Virus record (IMG/VR): IMGVR_UViG_3300022921_000057
Span: 1-34,220 of that record
Length of the DNA: 34,220 bases
Reading direction: 5' to 3' (one strand)
From: a virus
Part shown: positions 19,482 through 27,588 of the stretch, one piece after another
Layout of the letters: each line of letters opens with the position of its first letter
How positions within the stretch are numbered: the stretch's first letter is position 1
Notes under the pieces: model-generated
The model's database searches: none
The model's input: the letters and a program-made list of their open reading frames with translations, nothing else
Told to the model about the DNA's origin: nothing
Position numbers and translations under genes: made by a program

Positions 19482-19489
19482 TATTTATC
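19482..19489 (-). promoter_or_regulatory. Late promoter octamer five bases before gp25
   Basis: GATAAATA on the minus strand fits the NATAAATA box. T4 late transcripts start roughly six bases past this box, which would place the 5' end at the gp25 ATG and give a leaderless or nearly leaderless message. Confidence 0.45.
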
Positions 19490-19491
19490 TA

Positions 19492-21735
19492 TCAGTATTT
19501 TGGTAAGTTTACCTTGAGGCTGGATACCAGGCTGTTCGCCGCTTGATCAACACCCGTTCTCTGTGTGGTGTTCGCGAATCCTCCGGGATTGCTGAATCCA
19601 CTCAGGTCTGGAGTGATCTTGCTGTCAACGAACTTGGTCGCATACTGCCCGTTCCTCACAGTCTGGCTTATGCTATTTGCCGCCGCCGTGTTGAGATTGC
19701 CGCTGTTGTTGGTCCATGCTATTACATTGGCACTGCCGTGCTTGGCGCTGGCATTTAACATGCCTGCCACATCTGCCGGATTTTCGGTGCCACGCAACAC
19801 GCCATTTGCCTTCAACTTGCTGAGATCAGTCTTATAAATATCCTGTATTACAGTATCCTGTGTGCTTTCTGAGCTTAAGAACTCAGTTAGGTTAGTGGCT
19901 CCTCCCTTGTTCGTCCATACATTGGTATTGGATAACACCTTCTCATAGTCTGTCCTGGTGTTGCCTAACAGATCGGTTGATGTGTTATTTGGATTTTGTA
20001 AGAAATTACTTACCGTACCTGGTTTGAGGTAACCCGTTTCTTCCAACTGTTGCGGGCTGACACCGAACTTACCTATGCCCTTGTCAACTGAGAACTCGTT
20101 ATAGTTCTGTGATGTTTCCTTGCTCAACTGTGCCATCATGCCAGTAGTCTGATCGGCATTCAAATTAGCCACACCCTTGTCCACCCGTGTCTGGGCTGTA
20201 AATTGGTCCAAGGTCAATCCATCGGGTGTTAGGGCCTGTGCCTGATCCAATTTTGTCTGTGTCTTCGTGGGTGCCGTCGATACTGGTGTTGTTCCAAGGC
20301 TCGCTGAGTTCTCGACACCTAATCCATGATATGGATAAGGTTCATGAGTTGGTGCTCTCGTGGTTATGGTTTCTAACTTACTGCTCTCGACCTGCCACCC
20401 TGTCGCATCGTTGAACTTGGTGTCGGGCAACTTGTTCTTACGTATCGCGGGCACTGTCTTGGCAGGTAATGCTCCCCCACCGTTGAGATTTATACATCCT
20501 CCCTCGAGCTGTAATCCCTCTCCCCCATCTACGCTGGTTGTCTTGTCTGCCTGAAGTGAAATGGTTCCGTTGCTCTTCGCAGAGATTTTAGCCTTGCTGT
20601 ATAAGTTTAATTCAGTATCTGCCCTCTGATTAACGACCAGGGATTCCAAGTTGGCTTCCTGCTTCGCGTATAAGTTGAGCTTCATGCCTGCTGATATATT
20701 GACGTCCTTATCGGCATGTAGGTTTATGCTACCCTGTGTCCTCACGTTCACGGAGTTAGTGGAGAACACGTCAACAGTGCCTTCCTTACCTAACTCGATC
20801 CAGGATTGTCCATTGGCATGTACTATGTAGAATGCGTCACCGTCGTCACTCATCGTGATCTGATGTCCCTTGGCAGTCCTGATCCTAATTAACTGGTCCT
20901 TGCCCGTGAGATCACCATCATCCAATACCAGGCTGTGTCCGCCGTTGCGTCCAATGACTTTTATCTGATCGTATGTTATGTCACCAGCTTCCAACTGTGC
21001 CTTGACCTGTTCTTCTCTCAGTCCACCGGCATATATGGGTTTGCCCGGAGTGCTTACCCCGAACACCTTGCTGGGAGATTCCCTCTGGCTTGTTGATGTT
21101 ATGGGACCTCGTATGTTGTCGGTTATCAGTCCCTGTTGGAACAGTTCCATTGCCAACACGTCATGTACCGGTTTGCTCTCGTCATAAAATCTGGGTGACT
21201 CCAATATGGCTGGATTGAGATCATTGATCTCCGTCACGGGTATCTGGCTGGCACCGGAGAGATAATTCTGTTGTCCCGCACTCTTGACATACTTGGTTGA
21301 TGAACCGATGCCGGGAACCATGTGTCCCAGGCCTGGACTGGGTAGGCATGCTATGTAGTATCCCTGATTGGGATCTCCCTCGACGAACACGCAGAGCACC
21401 TTGGTGCCGATGTCCGGTGGTGTGAACCACCAACCATAACTGTGCTTGTTGCCAACGAACTCACCAGTTCCGGTCTTGCTGTTTGTCAAGGATGGGTCTA
21501 TGACTCCGATGTCACCGTAGAAGGGAGTGGCATATGACACAGTCCTCCAGTTTGACTCGTTATCCGGATTCTGTCCACCGAATGATTCGATATAGACCTG
21601 CAATCTACCTGCCCTCGTGGGGTCAACGTTGTTCTTTACCGTGCCTATGAACGGGCCGAACTCCGAGGGTACTCCGCCCTTGTCGTACTTGTAGGCTTGT
21701 CCCCTGCCTCTATTTCTCTGTATATTCTCTGCCAT
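19492..21735 (-). CDS. 5: Baseplate hub spike gp5-like (OB fold plus beta-helix needle, no lysozyme domain)
   Basis: A 747-residue protein. Residues about 24-132 (FGPFIGTVKNNVDPTRAGRL, then SYGWWFTPPDIGTKVLCVF and GDPNQGYYIACLP) form the gp5/VgrG N-terminal OB fold. Residues about 265-420 carry short alternating-hydrophobic repeats (GHSLVLDDGD, GHQITMSDDGD, SINLHADKDVNISAG, KLNLYAKQEANLES, TISLQADKTTSV), the trimeric beta-helix needle. T4 gp5 has a lysozyme domain between these parts; here the ~130-residue connector shows no lysozyme motif. After the needle and a Pro/Thr-rich linker comes a C-terminal region (about 515-747) with GKFGVSPQQLEETGYLKPGT, of unknown function. In T4, gp5 forms the membrane-piercing spike on gp27. 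It is placed four genes after gp48 and directly before gp25. Confidence 0.85.
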   Translation of the reverse strand: MAENIQRNRGRGQAYKYDKGGVPSEFGPFIGTVKNNVDPTRAGRLQVYIESFGGQNPDNESNWRTVSYATPFYGDIGVIDPSLTNSKTGTGEFVGNKHSYGWWFTPPDIGTKVLCVFVEGDPNQGYYIACLPSPGLGHMVPGIGSSTKYVKSAGQQNYLSGASQIPVTEINDLNPAILESPRFYDESKPVHDVLAMELFQQGLITDNIRGPITSTSQRESPSKVFGVSTPGKPIYAGGLREEQVKAQLEAGDITYDQIKVIGRNGGHSLVLDDGDLTGKDQLIRIRTAKGHQITMSDDGDAFYIVHANGQSWIELGKEGTVDVFSTNSVNVRTQGSINLHADKDVNISAGMKLNLYAKQEANLESLVVNQRADTELNLYSKAKISAKSNGTISLQADKTTSVDGGEGLQLEGGCINLNGGGALPAKTVPAIRKNKLPDTKFNDATGWQVESSKLETITTRAPTHEPYPYHGLGVENSASLGTTPVSTAPTKTQTKLDQAQALTPDGLTLDQFTAQTRVDKGVANLNADQTTGMMAQLSKETSQNYNEFSVDKGIGKFGVSPQQLEETGYLKPGTVSNFLQNPNNTSTDLLGNTRTDYEKVLSNTNVWTNKGGATNLTEFLSSESTQDTVIQDIYKTDLSKLKANGVLRGTENPADVAGMLNASAKHGSANVIAWTNNSGNLNTAAANSISQTVRNGQYATKFVDSKITPDLSGFSNPGGFANTTQRTGVDQAANSLVSSLKVNLPKY

Positions 21736-21743
21736 ATCTCTAT

Positions 21744-24700
21744 TTAATTACCAGCGTCTTCGGGTGGTGCTTTTCTAACTCCGCCCACTGGTCCCGTTGG
21801 CGGTACTGTATCAACAACCACTGTGCCATCAAATTCAAGATTATCATCGCCAAACGAGTTGAACAAGTCAACATTCTGTGAATTGTATGGATTATTAGGG
21901 AACGAAAAGTTAGGAGCCTGTTGAAGATCTCCCTGTATCGCTTGTTGTCCAGGCACGTTCTGTCCCGTCTGTATTCCCCTCTGTGCCCTCTGGAAGTCTG
22001 GTCCTACCGGATCACCATCTGAGTAGTTACCCCTCTCTCCGGGAACCGCACTACCAGTGTTAAAGTTTGGTCTTGGGGTTCCTGTGCCTTCGGTTACCGC
22101 ACGGTTACCTCCGATCATGTTGCCCTGCTGTCCCCCACCACTCGCAAAATTATAATCGGGTCCGATCAAGGGAGAATTCTTGCCAGTTGCTGGTTGTCCT
22201 CCCACTCCGTTGCTAGCAGTTCCCGGTGTCGGGGTTGGTTGTGCTTGTCTGGTAGTATCAGCCGGAGGTTGTGAATGTACGCCCTCCTTGAACTCTCTTA
22301 ACAGTCCCCTGAGTTCCTGTGTAAACTTGCCTTCCTTGAACACGTTAGTTACTCCCGTGATGACATAGATCAATCCCGGAGTGGCCGTTATGTTCTGTTG
22401 CTCGGCGCTCTTCTTTTCTATCTCTATGACCTCTGCCTCACCGGTCTTGTCATCATAGTCCTCTATGGTGTTCCAGTTGACCTCTATCAGCGGTTCGAAA
22501 GCGTCAAAGTTAATAGTGCCATCTGGATAGAACCTAGATGCTATCTTATCTATGGAGTAGAAGACATCGCCCTGTACTATGTAATCGGGATCGCCGAATA
22601 TCTCCATACGTAACATGGCGAAGTCCACGGGAGAGTACAGCACTGACGCCGCCCGTGCTCCCGGGTCAGCGGACTTGCCCGCACCGCTGGTATCTGCTTC
22701 CATTGGTGGTTCAGCCGCCTTGGGAGAATCATCTCCCTTCTCAGTCCTGGTATCCTGTGTGTTCTTTATGTCGGTGCTCATGCCCACATAGAACAAGGAG
22801 TTGAACTCCACCTCGTAACTAAGCACTTCGGTATTGAACCCTGTGAACCAGTAGTCGTATCTCTTGTGTACGCCGTAGAACTTGGGCTTGGGAAAGAACT
22901 CGCTCTTGACGTCCGTGACCTGTGATGGTATGATCTTGTACTCTATCTCGTAGGCATAGTCATTCTTAACAGGACAATACCCCCTTGGTGTGACCTTGAC
23001 TCCGATCCTGTACCATGCCATGACGTCATTGGCCTTGTTATTACTCTTTGGTTGGCCGGTATTGGGATCCAATGTGAACGTCTGTTGCTTAGTCACGTAT
23101 TCGCTGGTACGTATGATGAGATCGATAAACTGTTGTAATTGCTGGCCCGCATTGGTGCTGATTGTGAACATGTCGCCCTGAACCTGTCCCTTGCTGGAGA
23201 GGTATTGTGAGGCGTCCTTCTGTATCTGTGTCATCGGAGTCCTTGACTTCCTGACACTGCCCGGTGGGAATATCTTGGATGCTGACATCCCGGACGACTT
23301 ATCAAATGTGACCTTGTATCTATCGTATACGGAACCAGGGTCCTTTTTCTCCAATTCTATCATGCGATTGTTTATGGCTGTGACCAGTCCAGTGCTGACC
23401 GCCGTCTTGGATGCTGTGTTTATGCCAGCAGGTTGGCTCAGCAAGGGGGATCCTATCTGTCCATTAGGTTGCCTTCCGTCACTGAGCACCACATCCGTTT
23501 GCTGTGCGTCACTGGTTCCGTTGAATAGGTCGTTCAAGGTCTGTCCCTTGATCTCTACCTGGAAGGGTATCGATGCCCTCTTCTGGCTCAAACCCTCTAT
23601 GTGATTGACGGGCAGTGCCTCACAGTCATAGGTCACGGGACCTGTTGCGGCCTTTGTGGTTATTTTGGTAAACTTGAATGGTATGAACTTCTCTATCAGT
23701 GATCTGTTGACTGATCTATTGTTGTCCGCGGCCGAAGCCTCAGGGACCACGGGGTTGCCGTTGTCGTCCTCTCCGAAGAATCTGATGACCATGAGATAGT
23801 GTTGCTTGAGGAAACTGTCGTTGCCCAACTTCCTTATGGCGGCCCTTTTCAATCTGTTGATGAATGAGAAGCCATATGGCTCAGTGACCTGGAAGGTTAT
23901 CTTGGTGGCATTCGTGGCTCCCCTAACCTCCTGTGGCATCAATGTCTCTATCTCCAAGTTCTCGATGAAGTAGTCCAGATCGAACTCCGGAGCCCTGCGG
24001 GCACCTCCCGTGGCCTCTCCGCCCTCAAAGGATATGCCTCCGCTCTGTATCAGCAGATCCAGTCCTGCCACTGACTTCCTCTCTGCCTGTGCCAATGTGG
24101 TGTACTCGTTGGGAGTCAGCATGAATATTGCTACTTGATATGTATAGTGTCCGAGATCTATCAAGGGATTCGGAGTATCTCTGAATGCCGTGACGAATGT
24201 GGAGGGTAGATTTATCCCCTCCTGTTCAGATGTTGCTCCTCCCCCTACAATTTCTATGGTCTCAATTTGATCATCGTCAGGAGTTTCACTACCAAATCCG
24301 CCGACTATGGTTATTTCTTCAACCTGGCCCTGGTCGTCTGGAGAGTCAAACTGTGGGTCACCTCCCAGATTAGATTGTGTCGCTTCATCTGCGTTGGACG
24401 GAACGTTCTCCTCAGAATCTAACTTGAGCTCTGGTGTCTGTGTTGTTGCCTTTTCCGCCCGAGCCTCGGCATCATTGCTGGCGATATCCGCGGCACTGTT
24501 CTGTGAAGTGTTGGTCTCGGCCAGCCTTCCACGGACGCCTCTGATCTCTTCGAGCTGTCCCTGCATGTAGGCATTGTCGAAGGATAGGTCCCGAATGATC
24601 CCATCCGCTGAATTGTCAGTGATATTTGCCTCAAGATCATTGATGGTCTCCTCATTGGACTGTATCTGTTGGAGGATGACATTCTGTTGCTTACTAAACT

Positions 24701-24857
24701 TGACATCCTCAGATTGGGGATTCGTTCCCTTGGGCAGGTATCTCGTTGAGTTGCGATATGGATCAAGAAGAGCATCAGTGGTATCAGTGACTTGATCCGA
24801 TGTCTGGACCTTCTGGTTGCCCAGGTTCTTGAGCTGTGCGTTTAGTTGCTCGGACAT
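21744..24857 (-). CDS. Large baseplate hub-region structural protein (gp27 position)
   Basis: A 1037-residue protein between gp53 and the gp5 spike. The first ~230 residues are acidic and rich in Gln, Asn, Asp and Glu, with coiled-coil-like stretches and a duplicated motif (EEITIVGG and IETIEIVGG near residues 180-210). The centre (about 230-860) is ordered in appearance, with STFVTAFRDTPNPLIDLGHY, YEIEYKIIPSQVTDVKSEFF and YWFTGFNTEVLSYEVEFNSL. The last ~160 residues are Gly/Pro/Gln/Asn-rich and probably disordered. Its location next to gp5, and the absence of another hub candidate in the operon, suggest that it takes the role of T4 gp27 (the trimeric hub holding gp5), but I see no decisive gp27 motif. 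The ATG lies four bases after the gp53 stop. Confidence 0.55.
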   Translation of the reverse strand: MSEQLNAQLKNLGNQKVQTSDQVTDTTDALLDPYRNSTRYLPKGTNPQSEDVKFSKQQNVILQQIQSNEETINDLEANITDNSADGIIRDLSFDNAYMQGQLEEIRGVRGRLAETNTSQNSAADIASNDAEARAEKATTQTPELKLDSEENVPSNADEATQSNLGGDPQFDSPDDQGQVEEITIVGGFGSETPDDDQIETIEIVGGGATSEQEGINLPSTFVTAFRDTPNPLIDLGHYTYQVAIFMLTPNEYTTLAQAERKSVAGLDLLIQSGGISFEGGEATGGARRAPEFDLDYFIENLEIETLMPQEVRGATNATKITFQVTEPYGFSFINRLKRAAIRKLGNDSFLKQHYLMVIRFFGEDDNGNPVVPEASAADNNRSVNRSLIEKFIPFKFTKITTKAATGPVTYDCEALPVNHIEGLSQKRASIPFQVEIKGQTLNDLFNGTSDAQQTDVVLSDGRQPNGQIGSPLLSQPAGINTASKTAVSTGLVTAINNRMIELEKKDPGSVYDRYKVTFDKSSGMSASKIFPPGSVRKSRTPMTQIQKDASQYLSSKGQVQGDMFTISTNAGQQLQQFIDLIIRTSEYVTKQQTFTLDPNTGQPKSNNKANDVMAWYRIGVKVTPRGYCPVKNDYAYEIEYKIIPSQVTDVKSEFFPKPKFYGVHKRYDYWFTGFNTEVLSYEVEFNSLFYVGMSTDIKNTQDTRTEKGDDSPKAAEPPMEADTSGAGKSADPGARAASVLYSPVDFAMLRMEIFGDPDYIVQGDVFYSIDKIASRFYPDGTINFDAFEPLIEVNWNTIEDYDDKTGEAEVIEIEKKSAEQQNITATPGLIYVITGVTNVFKEGKFTQELRGLLREFKEGVHSQPPADTTRQAQPTPTPGTASNGVGGQPATGKNSPLIGPDYNFASGGGQQGNMIGGNRAVTEGTGTPRPNFNTGSAVPGERGNYSDGDPVGPDFQRAQRGIQTGQNVPGQQAIQGDLQQAPNFSFPNNPYNSQNVDLFNSFGDDNLEFDGTVVVDTVPPTGPVGGVRKAPPEDAGN

Positions 24858-24861
24858 CAGG

Positions 24862-25170
24862 CTAGAATCCTAGCGCCTTCTTCAGCGTGTCTAGAGTTGG
24901 AATGTAAATGGTCTTGCCCACAGTGAAATCATAGATGGGATCTTCGATGGTGTTGGGATTTCGTTGTGCGAATACCCACCATAACTGTGCGTCATCGTAG
25001 AGATCATATGCCAACAGGTCGGGCCTGTACTGGTACTTGACTGTTATCTTAAATCTGCGATCACTCCTATACTTGGGTATGGAACGATCAGTCATGATCT
25101 CAAGATATCCGTCCACCTTTGGTGTGTTAAAATAGGGCGATCTAGATGTGTATTGTACTGTCTTAGCCAT
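24862..25170 (-). CDS. 53: Baseplate wedge subunit gp53
   Basis: A 102-residue protein (MAKTVQYTSRSPYFNTPKVD...) with the conserved gp53 signature: RPDLLAYDLYDDAQLWWVFA, then RNPNTIEDPIYDF and GKTIYIPTLDTLKKALGF. The last part resembles a LysM-like element seen at the end of marine gp53 proteins. T4 gp53 is longer (196 residues) and, together with gp25 and gp6, forms the wedge core that binds the hub. The short version is usual, as I recall, in marine T4-like phages. The ATG overlaps the gp48 stop by one base (TAATG), so its translation is probably coupled to gp48. Confidence 0.88.
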   Translation of the reverse strand: MAKTVQYTSRSPYFNTPKVDGYLEIMTDRSIPKYRSDRRFKITVKYQYRPDLLAYDLYDDAQLWWVFAQRNPNTIEDPIYDFTVGKTIYIPTLDTLKKALGF

Positions 25171-26537
25171 TACCAGAATCCTTTCTTGCTTAATAGTTCA
25201 CCTGACGCATATCGCTCGAGTCCAAAGTCCTGTGACTGTTTCTTGCGAGTAACGATAGGATGTAGTGTCAGTGCTATGTCTATCTTCGTGGGAACGTATG
25301 ACTGCTTGCCATTGCTGAGAGAGCCTATGTTACCATACTGTGTCTGCTGTGGGCCACCACCCTTGCCTATGCCCTGGGTGAATAAGTCAAATAACCTGGC
25401 TAGGGGTGACTTGTATGCTCCTGGGCCTATCCTCTTCTCTGAAAGATCCAATGTGGCCGCACCACTGTCCCCACTGGTCCTCACGTAATCCACGTCCGGT
25501 GGTAATATGTAGTTGAACTGCTGTATCACACAGGGCATGTCGCTGAATTGGTTCTCGCCAAAACCGTGTAGGAACACCAACGGTGGCGGTGCGCCGGCAT
25601 TGTAGTCCTCACCATAGAACATCTTGGTCGCTGAGCGGAAGAAGTGTATGGCGGCCAATAGGTAATCTGCCTCCCTGGTTGACTGTGCCGTGAACTGCCC
25701 GGTGATCTGTATGTCGCTGATCTGTGAGCCCTGGTAGAAGTATTGCTTGTAATTAGAATGTGTGGGCTGTGCTTGGCTATAATCTGCCTGATAGTTGACC
25801 ATGACCTGCGGAGTGTACGGAAATATCACACCATCTGTCTCAGCCAACGGGGCCAATATGCCCGGAGTGCCTGACTTGTAGAGATGTTGTGACCTTGGTG
25901 CCAATCTTATGCGGAATCTCCAATCATCCGCGGTTGCCTCGATGTCTCTGATGTTGGCCTGTTGCTTGAACAGTTCCGGATCATATCCACCAGGCTCTCC
26001 CTGTTTGCTGTCGGGATCCACCGGTACGGGAGTGAAGTCCGGTCCTTGGTTGTAGTCGTTGGTTATCGCCGCCTCGCCCGGTACCCTATTGCCCGCTACC
26101 GATACTGGAGTGAAGTCAGGTGCCTGATTATAGTCCTGACCGATGGCGGTGTCACCGGGTACCCTGTTACCAAAGTCAGCAGTCCTTAGGCTGGGTCCGA
26201 TGTTGTAGTCATTGGTTATCGCCGCCTGACCGGGTATCTCATTGCCAAAGTTAGATGGTTGAAAGTTGGGTGCCGGATTGTAGTCATTGGTTATCGCGGC
26301 CACTCCAGGAACGTTCTGTCCTATGACTCCCCTCTGTAACACGTTTTGGTCAGCACCGATGGTATAGTCAGTGGTCACTGCGGCCTGTCCAGGAATCTGA
26401 TTGCCGTATGATGTCGGTTCTATGGGCGAAAAGTTGGGAGCATACGTGGGATTCACGATGCTCTCTGCCTGTGCCCTGGTAAGGCCCTGTGCCTGTAACC
26501 TCAATATAGCCGATTGTTCTTCTTGTGGTGTTGCCAT
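25170..26537 (-). CDS. 48: Baseplate tail-tube cap protein gp48-like, with N-terminal tandem repeats
   Basis: A 455-residue protein, compared with 364 in T4 gp48. The C-terminal part contains DDWRFRIRLAPRSQHLYKSG, GVIFPYTPQVMVNYQADYS, HSNYKQYFYQGSQISDIQIT, LLAAIHFFRSATKMFYGED and PCVIQQFNYILPPDVDYV, the conserved body of marine gp48 tail-tube cap proteins. In T4, gp48 and gp54 cap the hub and start tail-tube polymerisation. Residues 45 to about 172 hold five tandem units beginning GNxxPGxAAITNDYN, spaced 25-28 residues apart, which I do not know from T4 gp48. The first ~30 residues (LRLQAQGLTRAQAESIVNP) look like a small helical motif. It is the first gene of the operon, with an AATAAATA late box and a GAGGAA ribosome-binding site before its ATG. 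Confidence 0.78.
   Translation of the reverse strand: MATPQEEQSAILRLQAQGLTRAQAESIVNPTYAPNFSPIEPTSYGNQIPGQAAVTTDYTIGADQNVLQRGVIGQNVPGVAAITNDYNPAPNFQPSNFGNEIPGQAAITNDYNIGPSLRTADFGNRVPGDTAIGQDYNQAPDFTPVSVAGNRVPGEAAITNDYNQGPDFTPVPVDPDSKQGEPGGYDPELFKQQANIRDIEATADDWRFRIRLAPRSQHLYKSGTPGILAPLAETDGVIFPYTPQVMVNYQADYSQAQPTHSNYKQYFYQGSQISDIQITGQFTAQSTREADYLLAAIHFFRSATKMFYGEDYNAGAPPPLVFLHGFGENQFSDMPCVIQQFNYILPPDVDYVRTSGDSGAATLDLSEKRIGPGAYKSPLARLFDLFTQGIGKGGGPQQTQYGNIGSLSNGKQSYVPTKIDIALTLHPIVTRKKQSQDFGLERYASGELLSKKGFW
26012..26408 (-). repeat. Five in-frame tandem repeats in the 5' part of gp48
   Basis: Units begin at residues 45, 73, 98, 123 and 149 with GNQIPG, GQNVPG, GNEIPG, GNRVPG and GNRVPG, each followed by a version of AAITNDYN and a Pro-Phe-Pro stretch. 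At DNA level the segment TTGGTTATCGCCGCC (plus strand) recurs nearly exactly, while other positions differ. This points to expansion followed by divergence, with the protein motif retained. Confidence 0.8.
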
Positions 26538-26558
26538 TAGTATTCCTCGTTATAGTAC

Positions 26559-26566
26559 TATTTATT
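26559..26566 (-). promoter_or_regulatory. Late promoter octamer before gp48
   Basis: AATAAATA on the minus strand, 22 bases before the gp48 ATG, matches NATAAATA. It is the most upstream candidate for transcription of the whole tail/baseplate operon. A GAGGAA Shine-Dalgarno lies between it and the ATG. Confidence 0.6.
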
Positions 26567-26609
26567 GATATCATTATAACCCAATATAATTGTCGCTAAC
26601 CAAAAAAGG

Positions 26610-26637
26610 TTGACAGGGGCCTTAAAGGCGTTATAAT
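26610..26637 (+). promoter_or_regulatory. Consensus sigma70 promoter for the gp55-gp47-gp46 operon, with palindromic spacer
   Basis: TTGACA (26610-26615) and TATAAT (26632-26637) are both perfect consensus elements separated by 16 bases. The spacer contains the palindrome GCCTT-A-AAGGC (26619-26629), which could be an operator. The predicted start near 26644 gives a short leader with GGAG before the gp55 GTG. This is an early-type promoter for unmodified host polymerase. Confidence 0.8.
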
Positions 26638-26667
26638 TAATAGTATATAAACGCGGAGAAATACCAA

Positions 26668-27573
26668 GTGTCAGAAGATAAAGTTATCACCAGAACCGGA
26701 AGAAGAGTCAATTATCTCAACAACAGAGATATCCTAAAAGAGATACACAAGTCAAAGAAGACCTATTGCTCATACAACGAGTTTGACAGGGACTCAGACT
26801 TTGACATAATCGTGCATGACATCAAGAAGATCAACAAAACTCGCATCAAAGAAGCCAGGGAGCTCAAATGTGCCAAGTACAAGAAAGAGTACGGAGAGGA
26901 ACTGGACCCAAAGACGATAGCAGACACAGATTTGGTATTCCGTGTGATGACTTGGGATCACATACCGTTAGTTCCTAAGAAACCTACCAAAGCACAGATG
27001 AAGAAACGTGCTAAGATTGAAGAAATGTTTGATGACATCGAAGAGGCTAGAGATCAAGAGGACTATGGCATTGACGACCATGTTCATGCCAAGGTAAACT
27101 TTCCTCCATTCCAACACTACAAAGTAGATGAGGATGGCAAGCCTTACAAGGTTGGACAGAGCCATTGGAAGGGAACATTGGAGAATGGTAAGTTCTCAAA
27201 GGATCACGGTCAGATGACCAGCAAACTGGCACACATGTTCATCAAACTGTGTGAGCGTTATGCCACCCGTTCTAACTGGCGTGGATATACATATAATGAG
27301 GAGATGCGTGGACAGGCGCTACTTCAACTATCACAGATTGGCCTACAGTTTGATGAGTCAAAGTCAGACAATCCGTTTGCCTATTACACTGCGGCTATTA
27401 CCAATTCATTTACTCGTGTGCTTAATATCGAGAAGAAAAATCAATCAATCCGAGACGACATCCTAGAAATGAACGGATTGAACCCGAGCTGGACTAGACA
27501 GAATGCCGAGCTAGATGCTAAACTAGAGGAAAGAGCTAACAAAGAAGCAGAGAAACAAGAACAATCAAAGTAA
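26668..27573 (+). CDS. 55: Late-transcription sigma factor gp55-like
   Basis: A 301-residue protein. Residues about 185-280 contain SKLAHMFIKLCERYATRSNW, YNEEMRGQALLQLSQIGLQF, NPFAYYTAAITNSFTRVLN and IRDDILEMNGLNPSWTRQ, the conserved core of gp55 that corresponds to sigma region 2 and opens the NATAAATA promoters. T4 gp55 has 185 residues; the extra length here is mainly N-terminal (residues about 40-170, charged, including KVNFPPFQHY). The C-terminus (LEERANKEAEKQEQSK) is hydrophilic and lacks the hydrophobic/acidic sliding-clamp-binding tail known in T4 gp55. The start is GTG with GGAG nine bases upstream; no ATG lies near the N-terminus. It is the first gene behind the consensus sigma70 promoter, as expected for a factor needed before late transcription. 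Confidence 0.9.
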   Translation: MSEDKVITRTGRRVNYLNNRDILKEIHKSKKTYCSYNEFDRDSDFDIIVHDIKKINKTRIKEARELKCAKYKKEYGEELDPKTIADTDLVFRVMTWDHIPLVPKKPTKAQMKKRAKIEEMFDDIEEARDQEDYGIDDHVHAKVNFPPFQHYKVDEDGKPYKVGQSHWKGTLENGKFSKDHGQMTSKLAHMFIKLCERYATRSNWRGYTYNEEMRGQALLQLSQIGLQFDESKSDNPFAYYTAAITNSFTRVLNIEKKNQSIRDDILEMNGLNPSWTRQNAELDAKLEERANKEAEKQEQSK

Positions 27574-27588
27574 CTACTAAGGAAGGTT

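Noticed and set aside
26012-26408. CRISPR-like direct repeats
   Set aside because: The repeats are in frame within gp48, diverged at DNA level, lack spacers of constant length and encode a regular protein motif.
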